A DNA stretch of 64,000 nt from the NCBI RefSeq assembly GCF_020297055.1, contig NZ_JAIXCQ010000003.1, forward strand, positions 250,691 to 314,690. Reading direction: 5' to 3'. A model generated the notes under the pieces. That model was given only the letters and a program-made list of their open reading frames with translations, had not been told where the DNA came from and made no database searches. Position numbers and translations under genes: made by a program. This document shows, in pieces, positions 26,081-34,700 of this stretch (position 1 is the stretch's first letter; each line of letters starts with the position of its first letter). Origin of the DNA: Isoptericola luteus. GTDB lineage: Bacteria; Actinomycetota; Actinomycetes; Actinomycetales; Cellulomonadaceae.

Positions 26081-26740
26081 ATGCGCGGCGACCGCAAAGA
26101 GACCAGAGCCCACCAGCCGTACCCCCTCGTTGCGGGGATGGAGCCCTCCGACGCGAAGGACGCGCTGCGCAGGGCGATCCGCGCGCACCGCACCGAGCGA
26201 TCCCCCCGCCTCCGCGAGCAGGCGGCCGTCGCCTTCGCCGACGTGCTGGACACCCTGCCGGCCGTGCGGGACGCGAACGTCGTCGCCACCTACGTCTCCC
26301 GGCCCGCCGAGCCCGGCACCGGCGAGCTGCTGGAGCGGCTCGCAGCCCGCGGCGCGCGCGTGCTGCTGCCCGTCCTCGGGGCCGGCCTCGCGCGCGACTG
26401 GGCAGAGTACGCCGGCGCCGACGACCTGCGGGAGCGCGCTCCCGGCCGCCCGCCGGAACCGTCCGGCCCCCCGCTGGGGGCGGACGCGATCACCCACGCC
26501 GATGTCGTCGTGGCGCCCGCGCTCGCAGTGGACAGCCACGGCGTCCGGCTCGGCCAGGGGGGCGGCTGGTACGACCGCCTCCTCAAGATGGCGCGACCGG
26601 AGATCACCGTCGTCGCCCTCGTGTTCCCCGAGGAGGTCTACGACGGCGACGTGCAGCCCCTGCCGGTCGAGGACCACGACGTCCCGGTGCACGTCGTCGT
26701 GACCCCCGACGGCTGGCAGGAGCTCCCGGTCAGGGCGTGA
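26081..26740 (+). CDS. 5-formyltetrahydrofolate cyclo-ligase family protein
   Basis: Converts 5-formyl-THF to 5,10-methenyl-THF with ATP; 219 residues from this start. Motifs: DALRRAIRAHRTERSPRLREQ at the N-terminus, ANVVATYVSRPAEPGT, the phosphate-binding HADVVVAPALAVDSHGVRLGQGGGWYDRLL, and a C-terminal region with ITVVALVFPEEVYDGDVQPLPVEDHDVPVHVVVTPDG. The ATG at 26081 lies six bases after a CACAAT -10-like box and could be leaderless; the ATG at 26138 gives the more usual length of 200. The last 11 bases overlap the 3' end of the convergent hydrolase gene. Confidence 0.9.
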   Translation: MRGDRKETRAHQPYPLVAGMEPSDAKDALRRAIRAHRTERSPRLREQAAVAFADVLDTLPAVRDANVVATYVSRPAEPGTGELLERLAARGARVLLPVLGAGLARDWAEYAGADDLRERAPGRPPEPSGPPLGADAITHADVVVAPALAVDSHGVRLGQGGGWYDRLLKMARPEITVVALVFPEEVYDGDVQPLPVEDHDVPVHVVVTPDGWQELPVRA

Positions 26741-29519
26741 GCGTCGCCCGCTCCTCGGTCGCCCCCTCGACGGCGGCCCTGGTGAACGGCCAGGCGAACG
26801 TCTCGCCGGCCGCCCACTCGTCGAGCTGGTCGTCGTAGTGCGATGACGCCGGGTGCCCGGAGGTCCCCGCGGCCACCACCCAGGTCGAGGCGTCGAGGTC
26901 GGCCATGTCGACCACCATCCGCATCGTCGGGCCCGTCGTGACGGCGAAGCTGCCCGTGCCCGCGTCCCAGCCCGTCGCGTTGACGATGGACGGCCCGCCG
27001 GGCATCTTCACCGGGTCCGGGTTGACGAAGTCGCGCACCAGGCTCGGCACCGACGACCCGCCGAGCACCGGGTGCTCCAGGCTCAACGTGTGCAGGGTGC
27101 CCCAGGACCAGTCCTCGGGCTCCTTCGACAGCTCGACCGTGAGGTCCCGGCGCGCCGACGTCAGCGCCTGCGTGAGGATCTCGTCGCGGGACTCGACGAC
27201 GTTCACCGTCGTCCGGTCGTCCCAGAAGCGGTCGTCCGAACGCTCCAGCATCGAGCTCACCACCTGCAGCCAGCGCGAGTCGCCGGACGGCCGCATGCTC
27301 TGGGGCAGGTCGTCCCAGAACGTCTCCGCCAGCAGGTTGCGCCACACGGCCGCGAAGTACGCCGCGGCCGGCGAGTCCACGTCCGTCCGGTAGTCCCAGT
27401 CCGCCAGGAGGTCCTGGCCGACGCGGTCGAACGGGTCGTCGACGTCGAGCTCGAGCAGCGTGGGCACCAGCATCGCGGCGAACGGCGACCAGTCGTCGTT
27501 CTGGATGCGGTTCATGTCCGCGGCGTCGAACGGCCGACCCGTGTCGATCTGCTCCTTGAGGAGCGTGCGGATCCGCTCGGACCGGAACCCGTAGTCCCAG
27601 TCCTCGGTGAGGTACGGCTTCGCTCCCCCGGGCAGCACCGCCTGGTTCGCGGCCACGACGAAGCCCGCCTTCGGGTCGAGCGCGCGCGGCATCCGCTCGG
27701 ACTTCACCCAGCCGTCCCAGTCGTAGCGCGAGTCCCAGCCGGGCCGCGGCCACGTGCCGTCGGACGGCACCGGCCCGTCGACCTCGTCACGCACCGGGAT
27801 CCGGCCGGGCGCCTGGTAGCCGATGTGACCGTCGGTCGTCGCGAAGACGATGCTCTGCGCGGGGACGTCGAACAGTGCCGCGGCGTCCTGGATGTCCTGC
27901 GCGTCCTGCGCGGCGTCGAAGGCGAAGACCGCGTCCGCGGTGCGCCCGGGCTCCAGCGCCGTCCACTGCAGCGCGACGTCGTACTCGCCGAACTCCGTGC
28001 CCGTCTCCGTGGGCGAGCCGACGACGTCCTCGACGCCGAGCACCGACGACACCAGCGGTCCGTGGGCGGTGCTGCGCACCGTGAGGTCGACCGGGCTGGC
28101 GCCCGCCACGCGGATGATCTCCGTGCGGACCTCCAGGGGCTCCCACTCCTCCTCCTGCGCGTCACGCAGCCACGTGTCGGCGCGCACCCGCTCCACGAAG
28201 AAGTCCGTGACGTCCGCGCCCATGTTCGTCAGTCCCCACGCCACGTCACCGTTGTGCCCGATGACGACGCCGGGGAAGCCTGCGAAGGAGAAGCCCGCGA
28301 CGTCGAACGGGCAGGTGTCGGTCACCTCGTTGCAGTGCAGCCCGACCTGCGCCCAGATCCCCGGCGCACCGAGCGCCAGGTGCGGGTCGTTGGCCAGCAT
28401 GGGCTGGCCCGAGGCAGTGTGCTCGCCCGACACGACCCACGAGTTCGAGCCCGACGCCTCGCCACGGCCCACGAGCACCGGGACGGCGTCCAGCGCCGTG
28501 CGGGTGGCGTCGAGCGCGGACTCGAGGTCGGCGACGGCGAACCCGCCGCCCGAGCCCGCGATGTCGGTCTCGGTGCCGTCGGAGGTCTCGGTGCCGTCGG
28601 CGGTCTCGGCGCCGCCATCGGTGGACTCGTCGGTGTCGGACGACCCGTCGGTGTCGGACGACCCGTCGGACGACGCCTTGTCGTCGGAGGCGCGGCGGTT
28701 CGCCAGGTCCTTCGTGCGCAGGATCGGCTGGTTGCCGCTGTCGTCGTACGCGGGGAAGAGCCTGTCGACCAGGTCGACGTCGTCCAGCGTGCTGTACGCG
28801 AGCGCACGGTCCAGCTCGGCGTCGTAGTTGCCGCGCAGGTCCCAGGCCATCGCCTTGAGCCACGCCAGGGAGTCGATCGGCTCCCAGGGCTCGATCGTGC
28901 CGACGTCGACGCTGGCACCCAGCACCGTGTACTCGACGGCGAGCTCCTCCGGGTCGCGATCCTCCAGGTAGGAGTTCACGCCCTGGGCGTACGCCTGGAG
29001 GTACTCCCGGGTCTCGTCCGAGATGAGGTGCCACTCCTCCTCGGCGACCTGCCGCCACCCGAAGGTGCGTGTCACCTTGTCCGCGTCGATCGCCTCGGGG
29101 ACGTCGCCGACCAGCTCGGCCAGGCGACCCGACGTCACGTGACGCCGGTAGTCCATCTCGAAGAACCGGTCCTGCGCCTGCAGGTAGCCCTGCGCGCGGA
29201 AGAGGTCCTCGGTGGAGTCGGCGTAGACGTGCGGCACGCCCTGCGCGTCCCGGCGGACCTCGACCGCCGAGGTCAGCCCCGGCAGCGCCTGGGTGCCCTC
29301 CTGGTCCGGCAGCGGGCGCCGGACGGTGACGACGGTGAAGACCGTCGCGGCCACCAGCGCCAGCACGACGACGACGGCGATGCCGACGACCGCGCTGCGC
29401 AGCCGGGAGCGGCGGCGGGGCGGCCGTGCGGCGGGACGGCTCTCCGTTTCGGTGGCGGTCTCGATCACGTCCGAGGGGTCGTCCTGGCCAGGTGCTGCAG
29501 AGGGGTCGGTCGCTGACAC
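26730..29519 (-). CDS. Penicillin acylase-family N-terminal-nucleophile hydrolase (secreted or membrane-anchored)
   Basis: 929-residue precursor. A cytoplasmic N-terminus with RRRSRLR is followed by one span (AVVGIAVVVVLALVAATVFTVVTV). The alpha region has VRRDAQGVPHVYADSTEDLFRAQGYLQAQDRFFEMDYRRHVTSGRLAEL, the classic family signature. The beta subunit should start at the serine of GSNSWVVSGEHTASGQPMLANDPHL, released by autocleavage. A roughly 40-residue Ser/Asp/Gly/Thr linker just before it replaces the usual spacer. The substrate is unknown: penicillins, aculeacins and acyl-homoserine lactones are all used in the family. The GTG at 29519 lies seven bases after TAGTCT, suggesting a leaderless mRNA divergent from the ruc-type gene. 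Confidence 0.88.
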   Translation of the reverse strand: MSATDPSAAPGQDDPSDVIETATETESRPAARPPRRRSRLRSAVVGIAVVVVLALVAATVFTVVTVRRPLPDQEGTQALPGLTSAVEVRRDAQGVPHVYADSTEDLFRAQGYLQAQDRFFEMDYRRHVTSGRLAELVGDVPEAIDADKVTRTFGWRQVAEEEWHLISDETREYLQAYAQGVNSYLEDRDPEELAVEYTVLGASVDVGTIEPWEPIDSLAWLKAMAWDLRGNYDAELDRALAYSTLDDVDLVDRLFPAYDDSGNQPILRTKDLANRRASDDKASSDGSSDTDGSSDTDESTDGGAETADGTETSDGTETDIAGSGGGFAVADLESALDATRTALDAVPVLVGRGEASGSNSWVVSGEHTASGQPMLANDPHLALGAPGIWAQVGLHCNEVTDTCPFDVAGFSFAGFPGVVIGHNGDVAWGLTNMGADVTDFFVERVRADTWLRDAQEEEWEPLEVRTEIIRVAGASPVDLTVRSTAHGPLVSSVLGVEDVVGSPTETGTEFGEYDVALQWTALEPGRTADAVFAFDAAQDAQDIQDAAALFDVPAQSIVFATTDGHIGYQAPGRIPVRDEVDGPVPSDGTWPRPGWDSRYDWDGWVKSERMPRALDPKAGFVVAANQAVLPGGAKPYLTEDWDYGFRSERIRTLLKEQIDTGRPFDAADMNRIQNDDWSPFAAMLVPTLLELDVDDPFDRVGQDLLADWDYRTDVDSPAAAYFAAVWRNLLAETFWDDLPQSMRPSGDSRWLQVVSSMLERSDDRFWDDRTTVNVVESRDEILTQALTSARRDLTVELSKEPEDWSWGTLHTLSLEHPVLGGSSVPSLVRDFVNPDPVKMPGGPSIVNATGWDAGTGSFAVTTGPTMRMVVDMADLDASTWVVAAGTSGHPASSHYDDQLDEWAAGETFAWPFTRAAVEGATEERATLTP

Positions 29520-29542
29520 GCAGGCGAGACTACAGGCCAGCG

Positions 29543-29574
29543 TATGATTGGCACTCGGATCTTCTGAGTGCCAG
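29543..29574 (+). promoter_or_regulatory. CIRCE element (HrcA operator) and -10 box of the ruc-type gene
   Basis: ttggcactc (29548-29556), nine bases, then gagtgccag (29566-29574): the heat-shock CIRCE pattern (TTAGCACTC-N9-GAGTGCTAA) with one changed base in the left arm and two in the right. A TATGAT -10 box at 29543-29548 abuts it, so transcription would start inside the element. HrcA binding here would block the promoter until heat or unfolded-protein stress. Confidence 0.85.
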
Positions 29575-29637
29575 CGGCCGGTCCGAGGTCGCGGCGTCAG
29601 CCCTTCGTCCGTCCGCTCGTCCGTCAGAGGAGAGAAC

Positions 29638-29976
29638 GTGCCCACCTACGCGTACCGGTGCGCCGACTGCGGCCACGTGTTCGACGTCCACCAGTCGTTC
29701 ACCGACGACTCGCTGACCGTCTGCCCCGAGTGCGGCGGCCGGTTGCGCAAGCAGTTCGGCTCCGTCGGTGTGACGTTCAAGGGCTCGGGCTTCTACCGCA
29801 CCGACTCGCGCAAGAGCTCGTCGGCGACCGCGCCGTCGTCCTCCTCGTCCTCGGCGCCGGCGTCCTCATCGTCGAGCACGTCATCGAGCACGTCGACCTC
29901 GGGCTCGTCAGGCTCGTCCTCGTCAGGCTCGTCGTCATCGGGCTCGTCGAGCTCAAGCAAGGCCGCGGCCTCCTGA
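29638..29976 (+). CDS. ruc: Ruc-type redox-regulated chaperone (FmdB-family zinc ribbon, Ser-rich tail)
   Basis: 112 residues. The N-terminal zinc ribbon has two CxxC pairs (Cys8/Cys11 in YRCADCGHVFD, Cys29/Cys32 in VCPECGG), followed by KQFGSVGVTFKGSGFYRTDSR. The last half is a disordered tail made almost only of serine with some Gly, Thr and Ala. This architecture is that of M. tuberculosis Rv0991c (Ruc), where oxidation of the zinc cysteines and the disordered tail give a holdase that prevents aggregation and hands clients to DnaK. The GTG at 29638 is preceded by agaggagag. The CIRCE element upstream fits heat-shock control. The neighbourhood (5-FCL, mscL) also matches. Confidence 0.88.
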   Translation: MPTYAYRCADCGHVFDVHQSFTDDSLTVCPECGGRLRKQFGSVGVTFKGSGFYRTDSRKSSSATAPSSSSSSAPASSSSSTSSSTSTSGSSGSSSSGSSSSGSSSSSKAAAS

Positions 29977-30071
29977 GCGTGCGGGCCTGAGGCCGTCCCC
30001 AAGCCGCTGCCGCGCGACGCCGTCCACAGGCCTCGCCGCACCCGGGACAGCAGGAGGCGCGGGTCCGTAAC

Positions 30072-30809
30072 GTGCCGGCCATGCCGGACCGCACCGCCCG
30101 CCGCTCCCCCGCCCTGAGCGGGGCCGCGCCTCGCGACCTCGCCCGCCGCCGCGCACGACGGCGCTGGCGCACCCTCGCCTGGCGGTCGCGCCACGTCGCC
30201 GCCGCCGTCTGCTGCGGCCTGGCGGCGGCCGTCGTCGTCCAGGCGCTGCGGCCCGCACCGCCCACCACCGTCGACGTCGTCGTCCCCGCCCACCGGCTCG
30301 CCGCCGGCGAGTCCCTCCGCCCCGACGACCTCACCACCCGCACCGTCCCGGCGGCGCTCGTCCCGGCCGACGTGCTGACCGACGCCGACGACGCCGTCGG
30401 GCGTGCGCCGGCCGTCGCCCTCCCCGCGGGGCTGCCCCTGCACCCGGACCTCCTGCCCGGGGGCGGCGCCGTGGCCCAGGCGCCCGACGGGACCGTCGTC
30501 GTGCCCGTCCGCCTGGACCAGGCGTCGGCGGGCTGGCTGCGGCCCGGCGACCGGGTGGACCTGCTCGCCCTCGGCGACGGCAGCGCCGAGGACACGGGCG
30601 GCGACGACGCCTACCTGGCCCGGCGCGCGCTCGTCCTGCCCGGCCCGGGCACGGATGACCACGACGCGCAGGGCGTCGGCGGGCTGCTCGGCGCGGGCAG
30701 CAGCGCCGGGGCCGTCGAGGTCACCCTCGTCGCCGTGTCGCCCGACGACGCGCCGCGCCTGTCGACGGCGTCCGGCTGGGGCACGATCGGGGCGGTCCTG
30801 GTGCGCTGA
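30072..30809 (+). CDS. SAF-domain protein with one membrane anchor (CpaB/RcpC-like)
   Basis: About 245 residues. A basic N-terminal segment (RRRARRRWRTLAWRSRH) precedes one span (VAAAVCCGLAAAVVVQAL). An extracytoplasmic SAF domain follows (VDVVVPAHRLAAGESLRPDDLTTRTVPAALVP ... AVALPAGLPLHPDLL), then a CpaB-like core (VPVRLDQASAGWLRPGDRVDLLAL ... VEVTLVAVSPDDAPRLSTASGWG). CpaB homologues assist pilus or Flp assembly, but no pilus genes are near, and this gene habitually sits between the ruc-type gene and mscL in actinobacteria. Start uncertain: GTG at 30072 or ATG at 30081; aggagg at 30052 is rather distant. Confidence 0.75.
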   Translation: MPAMPDRTARRSPALSGAAPRDLARRRARRRWRTLAWRSRHVAAAVCCGLAAAVVVQALRPAPPTTVDVVVPAHRLAAGESLRPDDLTTRTVPAALVPADVLTDADDAVGRAPAVALPAGLPLHPDLLPGGGAVAQAPDGTVVVPVRLDQASAGWLRPGDRVDLLALGDGSAEDTGGDDAYLARRALVLPGPGTDDHDAQGVGGLLGAGSSAGAVEVTLVAVSPDDAPRLSTASGWGTIGAVLVR

Positions 30810-30914
30810 GGGCGGCAACCCCGTTGCGCCGCCGCCCGCGCGGGGCGAGAATCGCCCCCGGCACCACACCGCCGGCCCGCGGCGGGTCGCGAGGCCATCT
30901 CCCTGGGGGAAGAC

Positions 30915-31367
30915 ATGAAGAGCTTGATGTCCGGGTTCAAGGAATTCGTCATGCGGGGCAACGTCGTCGACCTCGCCGTCGGCATCGTCATCGGCACCGC
31001 GTTCACCGCCGTCGTCAGCGGTCTGCTCGACGGCATCATCAACCCGCTCATCGCGGCGATCTTCGGCCAGCCGGACATCTCGAACGTCATGACGTTCCCG
31101 ATCAACAACGCGGTGTTCAGCATCGGGCTGTTTCTCAACGCCGTGCTGAACTTCCTCATCGTCGCCGCGGCGCTGTACTTCATCGTCGTCGCCCCGCTCA
31201 ACCACCTCGCCGAGCGCCGGGCGCGCGGTCAGGAGGAGGAGCCGGAGCCGATGGACCAGAACGTCATCCTGCTGCAGGAGATCCGCGACCTGCTCGCCGC
31301 GCAGTCCACCGGCGGCCCGGGGGCCACCGGCTACACCGGAGGCTCCGGGCTCCCGCCGCGGCAGTAG
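30915..31367 (+). CDS. mscL: Large-conductance mechanosensitive channel
   Basis: 150-residue pentameric membrane channel that opens at near-lytic tension to release solutes on osmotic downshock. The N-terminal amphipathic helix and first span (MKSLMSGFKEFVMRGNVVDLAVGIVIGTAFTAVVSGLL) are classic MscL. The second span is AVFSIGLFLNAVLNFLIVAAALYFIVVAPLN. The C-terminal helix (NVILLQEIRDLLAAQ) ends in a Gly-rich tail. The start has a gggggaag ribosome-binding site. Synteny with the ruc-type gene repeats that of Rv0985c-Rv0991c. Confidence 0.97.
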   Translation: MKSLMSGFKEFVMRGNVVDLAVGIVIGTAFTAVVSGLLDGIINPLIAAIFGQPDISNVMTFPINNAVFSIGLFLNAVLNFLIVAAALYFIVVAPLNHLAERRARGQEEEPEPMDQNVILLQEIRDLLAAQSTGGPGATGYTGGSGLPPRQ

Positions 31368-31412
31368 CCCACTCCCGGCGAGACGAGCACCCGCCGGGCA
31401 GCCGGCCGGTGT

Positions 31413-31432
31413 CGCCCCGAGACGGCGGGGCG
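31413..31432 (+). terminator. Short stem-loop after mscL
   Basis: cgcccc (31413-31418) pairs with ggggcg (31427-31432), 46 bases past the mscL stop. No U tract; a weak call based on position. Confidence 0.35.
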
Positions 31433-31446
31433 GCCCGGCCGCACCG

Positions 31447-31692
31447 TCACCAGTGCGGGGGCACGTCGCGTCGTAGCCGCTCGTCGTTGGAGCCGTGGCC
31501 GCCGCGCTCGTCCCTGGCCACGCCGGGCACCGACTCGCGCTCGGTGCCCTTGCGCACCGCGCGACGAGGGCCACGGCGCCGGGCGCCCACCGGTGTGGTG
31601 GCGGCCGTGCCCGCGTCCGACGGCGTCGGGGTCACCGGAGCGCGACGCTCCTCGGAAGACTGCTCGGGGGTACCCGCGTCGTGCTCGCTCAC
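31447..31692 (-). CDS. Small disordered protein ending in a DERLRRDVPPHW motif
   Basis: 81 residues, rich in Arg, Glu, Thr, Pro and Ala, with no hydrophobic core. The C-terminus GGHGSNDERLRRDVPPHW is a tail found on small uncharacterised actinobacterial proteins, which argues that this is a real gene rather than a chance frame. The central RRRGPRRAVRKG could bind nucleic acid or a membrane surface. It follows the helicase-like gene by 29 bases on the same strand and may be cotranscribed with it. Function unknown. Confidence 0.65.
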   Translation of the reverse strand: MSEHDAGTPEQSSEERRAPVTPTPSDAGTAATTPVGARRRGPRRAVRKGTERESVPGVARDERGGHGSNDERLRRDVPPHW

Positions 31693-31721
31693 CCCGTCAT
31701 TCTGCCCCCTGCGAGCCGCCC

Positions 31722-34700
31722 TCAGCGTGCGGCGGGCCCCGCCTCGTCCCCGTCCGTGACGGGCTCACCCTCCGGAGCCGACGGGGCGTCCGCCGTCCCG
31801 GCGACGGGTGCGTCGTTCGAGGGCCCGACGTCGAACAGCACGTTCTCGGGCTCGTCGCCAGGCACGTCCGGGTCGAGACCGTCCGTCGCCACCGACCCGC
31901 CCGCCGCGGGCGCGGCCACGGACGTGCCGACGTCCGTCGTCTCGCTCTCGAGCGCCAGGTCCAGCTCGGGCTGTGTCTCGGGCTGAGGCTCGGGGTCGAA
32001 CTCGGGCTCCGGCTGAGTCGTCGGCTCCGGCTGGGTCACGGGTTCCGGCTGAGTCCCCGGTTCGGGCTGGTTCCCCGGCTCCGGTCGGGTCCCCGGCTCA
32101 GGCGCCGTGGAGCTCAGCGGCCCGGGCCTGTCCTCGGCCACGGGCGTCGCGTCGTCCGGCGCGACGACGTCCGGCGCGACGACGTCCGGCGCGATCGTGA
32201 CGTCGTCGAGCGGGGTGTCGTCGACGTCGTCCTCGTCGGACAGCACGGGGACCACGACCTCCCGCGGAGGCACCACGCCGCCCGAGGTGCCGACGCGCTC
32301 GTCACGCACCCGCTGCACCAGCGTGCGCACCCGGTCCGCCTCGCCGTCCGGGTCGAGGAATGCCGCGGCGGACCAGACCTGCGTCACGACCCAGCCCAGC
32401 CGTTCGAGCCGCTCCGAGAGCTGGCGGTCGCGCACCCGCACGGACGGCTCGGCGACGTAGGCGGCGTCGTCGGTGAGCACCGCCACCAGCAGCTCGCCCG
32501 GGAGGTCCGGGTGCCCGACGACCAGCGGGATGTGCTCGCCGTCGGCGGTGCCGTAGTCCGTCTCGACGAGGTAGCCGAGCTTCCACAGCCGCTCCCCGAG
32601 GTCCACGAGGAGCCGGTCAGGAGCCCGCCCGACGTCGACCCCGTTGCCGAGCAGCACCTGGTCTGCGGCGCCCGACCGGCGTTCGGCGAGGTCGAGCACC
32701 TCGGCGAGCAGGCGAGGCCCCGCGCCGCGCAGCCGCTCGGGGTCGAGCACCTCGGCGCGGAAGCAGGAGACCACGTGCAGCCGGCGCCGGGTCGCGCCGA
32801 GCGCACCCAGGAGCATCGCCTCGCCGCCTGCCTCCCCGAGCACGCCGAAGCGGTGCAGCACGCGGCCGTGGGGCGTCCGGCCGAAGCCCACCGACAGCAG
32901 GATCGTGTCGCGCGACAGGCCGGCCACCCCGGTGATGTCCGCGACGACCACGGGCTCCGCGCGGGAACCGGAGAAGAACGGCGCGAGCGCGGGGTTCGTC
33001 CGCACCTCGGCGAGCAGCGCCTCGCGGACCCGGTCGGCGTGCGCGGCGGTCACCGTGACGACGGCGAACGTCTCCTCGGGGCGGGTGAGCGCGTGCTCGA
33101 TCGACGCCTCGACGACGCGGTCCACCTCGGCCTGCGTGCTCTCGACCGTGCCGGACGCCGGATCGGGCATCCCGGTCCCGTCGACGACGTCGAGCCGCAC
33201 CAGCTCTTCCGCACGGGGCAGCGGTGCCGGGCGCAGCAGGCCGTCGTACCCGTGGGCGGCGAGCAGCCGGGTCAGCTCCGGGTCACGACGGTTGTCGTGC
33301 GGCAGGAGCGTCACCATCGGCAGCAGCCCCGCCAGCTCCTGCACGCTCGACCCCGACGCGGAGCGCGGGTCCCCCACCACGACGACCTGGCGCCCGCGGG
33401 CGATCGCCGGCACCACGGAGGCCGCGGGCACGTGCTGGATCGCGTCGAGCACGACGAGGTCGACGGTGCGGTGCGCGGGCAGCAGGTGCGGCACGAGGGT
33501 CGGCGTCGCCATGAGTGCGGGCCGCAGCCGGCGCAGGACGGCGCCGTGCCGTTCGGAGAGCTCCCGCAGCGTCGTCATCCGACCCTCGATGAGCTCGGTG
33601 AACAGCGCCTCGGCCTCGTCCCGGTCCTCCCGCATCACCGTGCCCAGGTGGGCGCGCGCCGCGACCCGGACCGGCTGCGACAGCGCGGCCAGGTGCCGTC
33701 GGTCGAGGTCGCGGAACCGGCGGGCGAGCGCGTCGAGCCCCGCGCCGTCCTGCCCGACGAGCGCCGGGTCGGCCGCCAGGAGCTGCTCGAACACCGAGGA
33801 CCACCAGGAGAGCTCGAGCTCCGCCGTGACGAGGTCTGCGGGGGCGCGACGGTCCGCGAGGTCGTCGACGAGGCCCCCGACGCCCAGCGCCCGGGCCCGC
33901 CTCACCAGGGCGGTGCGCTCGGGGAGCGTCTCCAGGGCATCCCGGTCGGTGGCGAGGCGCTGCAGCCGTTCGGCGAGCCCGTCGAGGTCGAGGTCGAGCA
34001 GGTGCCCCCCGAGCGTCGTCGGCGCCAGCACGGGCTCGAGCGCCTCGAGGTCGATGCGGACGGCCTCGTAGGTGTCCTCGATCGAGGCGAGCCCTTCCGG
34101 CAGCGTCGGCCAGCCGCCACGCTGTGCGTGCTCGGCCCAGACCTCCCGCTGCTCCGCGACCTGGACGAGCGCGGCGTGCAGGTCCGGCACGCGCACGCCG
34201 GGGCGCACCATGTCCTTCGCGCGCCGTCGCAGCCGGCGCCGCGCGACCCAGCCCATCTCGACGCCGCGCTCGGCGCGCCAGCGGCGCGACGCCGTCGCCT
34301 GCACCAGGTCGGTGGCCGTGCGCTCGAAGACCATCGGGTGGAACTGGTCGAGCGTGCCGCGCATCCCGCCGAGCATCGCGAGCTGTTCGCCCCACCCGCG
34401 CACGGTCGTCGGCGCCGTGAGCCCGGTGACCTCGGCCGTGTAGGCCAGCTGGCGGCGCAGCTGCGGCACGGTGATGTCGCGGAGCCGCTGCACGCGGACC
34501 ATCGCCTGGCGCGCGTCGTCGTGGGTGAGCAGGTGCGCGCCGAACCACGGGGTCGACGACGGGCGCAGGGTGAACGCCCCAAGCTCCGCCGCCCGCACCA
34601 GGTCCGCCGCAACCTCGCGCCGGCGCTCGGCGTCCAGGGCGAGCACGGCCTCCGAGGGCAGGCGCACCGTCGTCGACGGTGCCGGCCGCTCCGACGTCAG

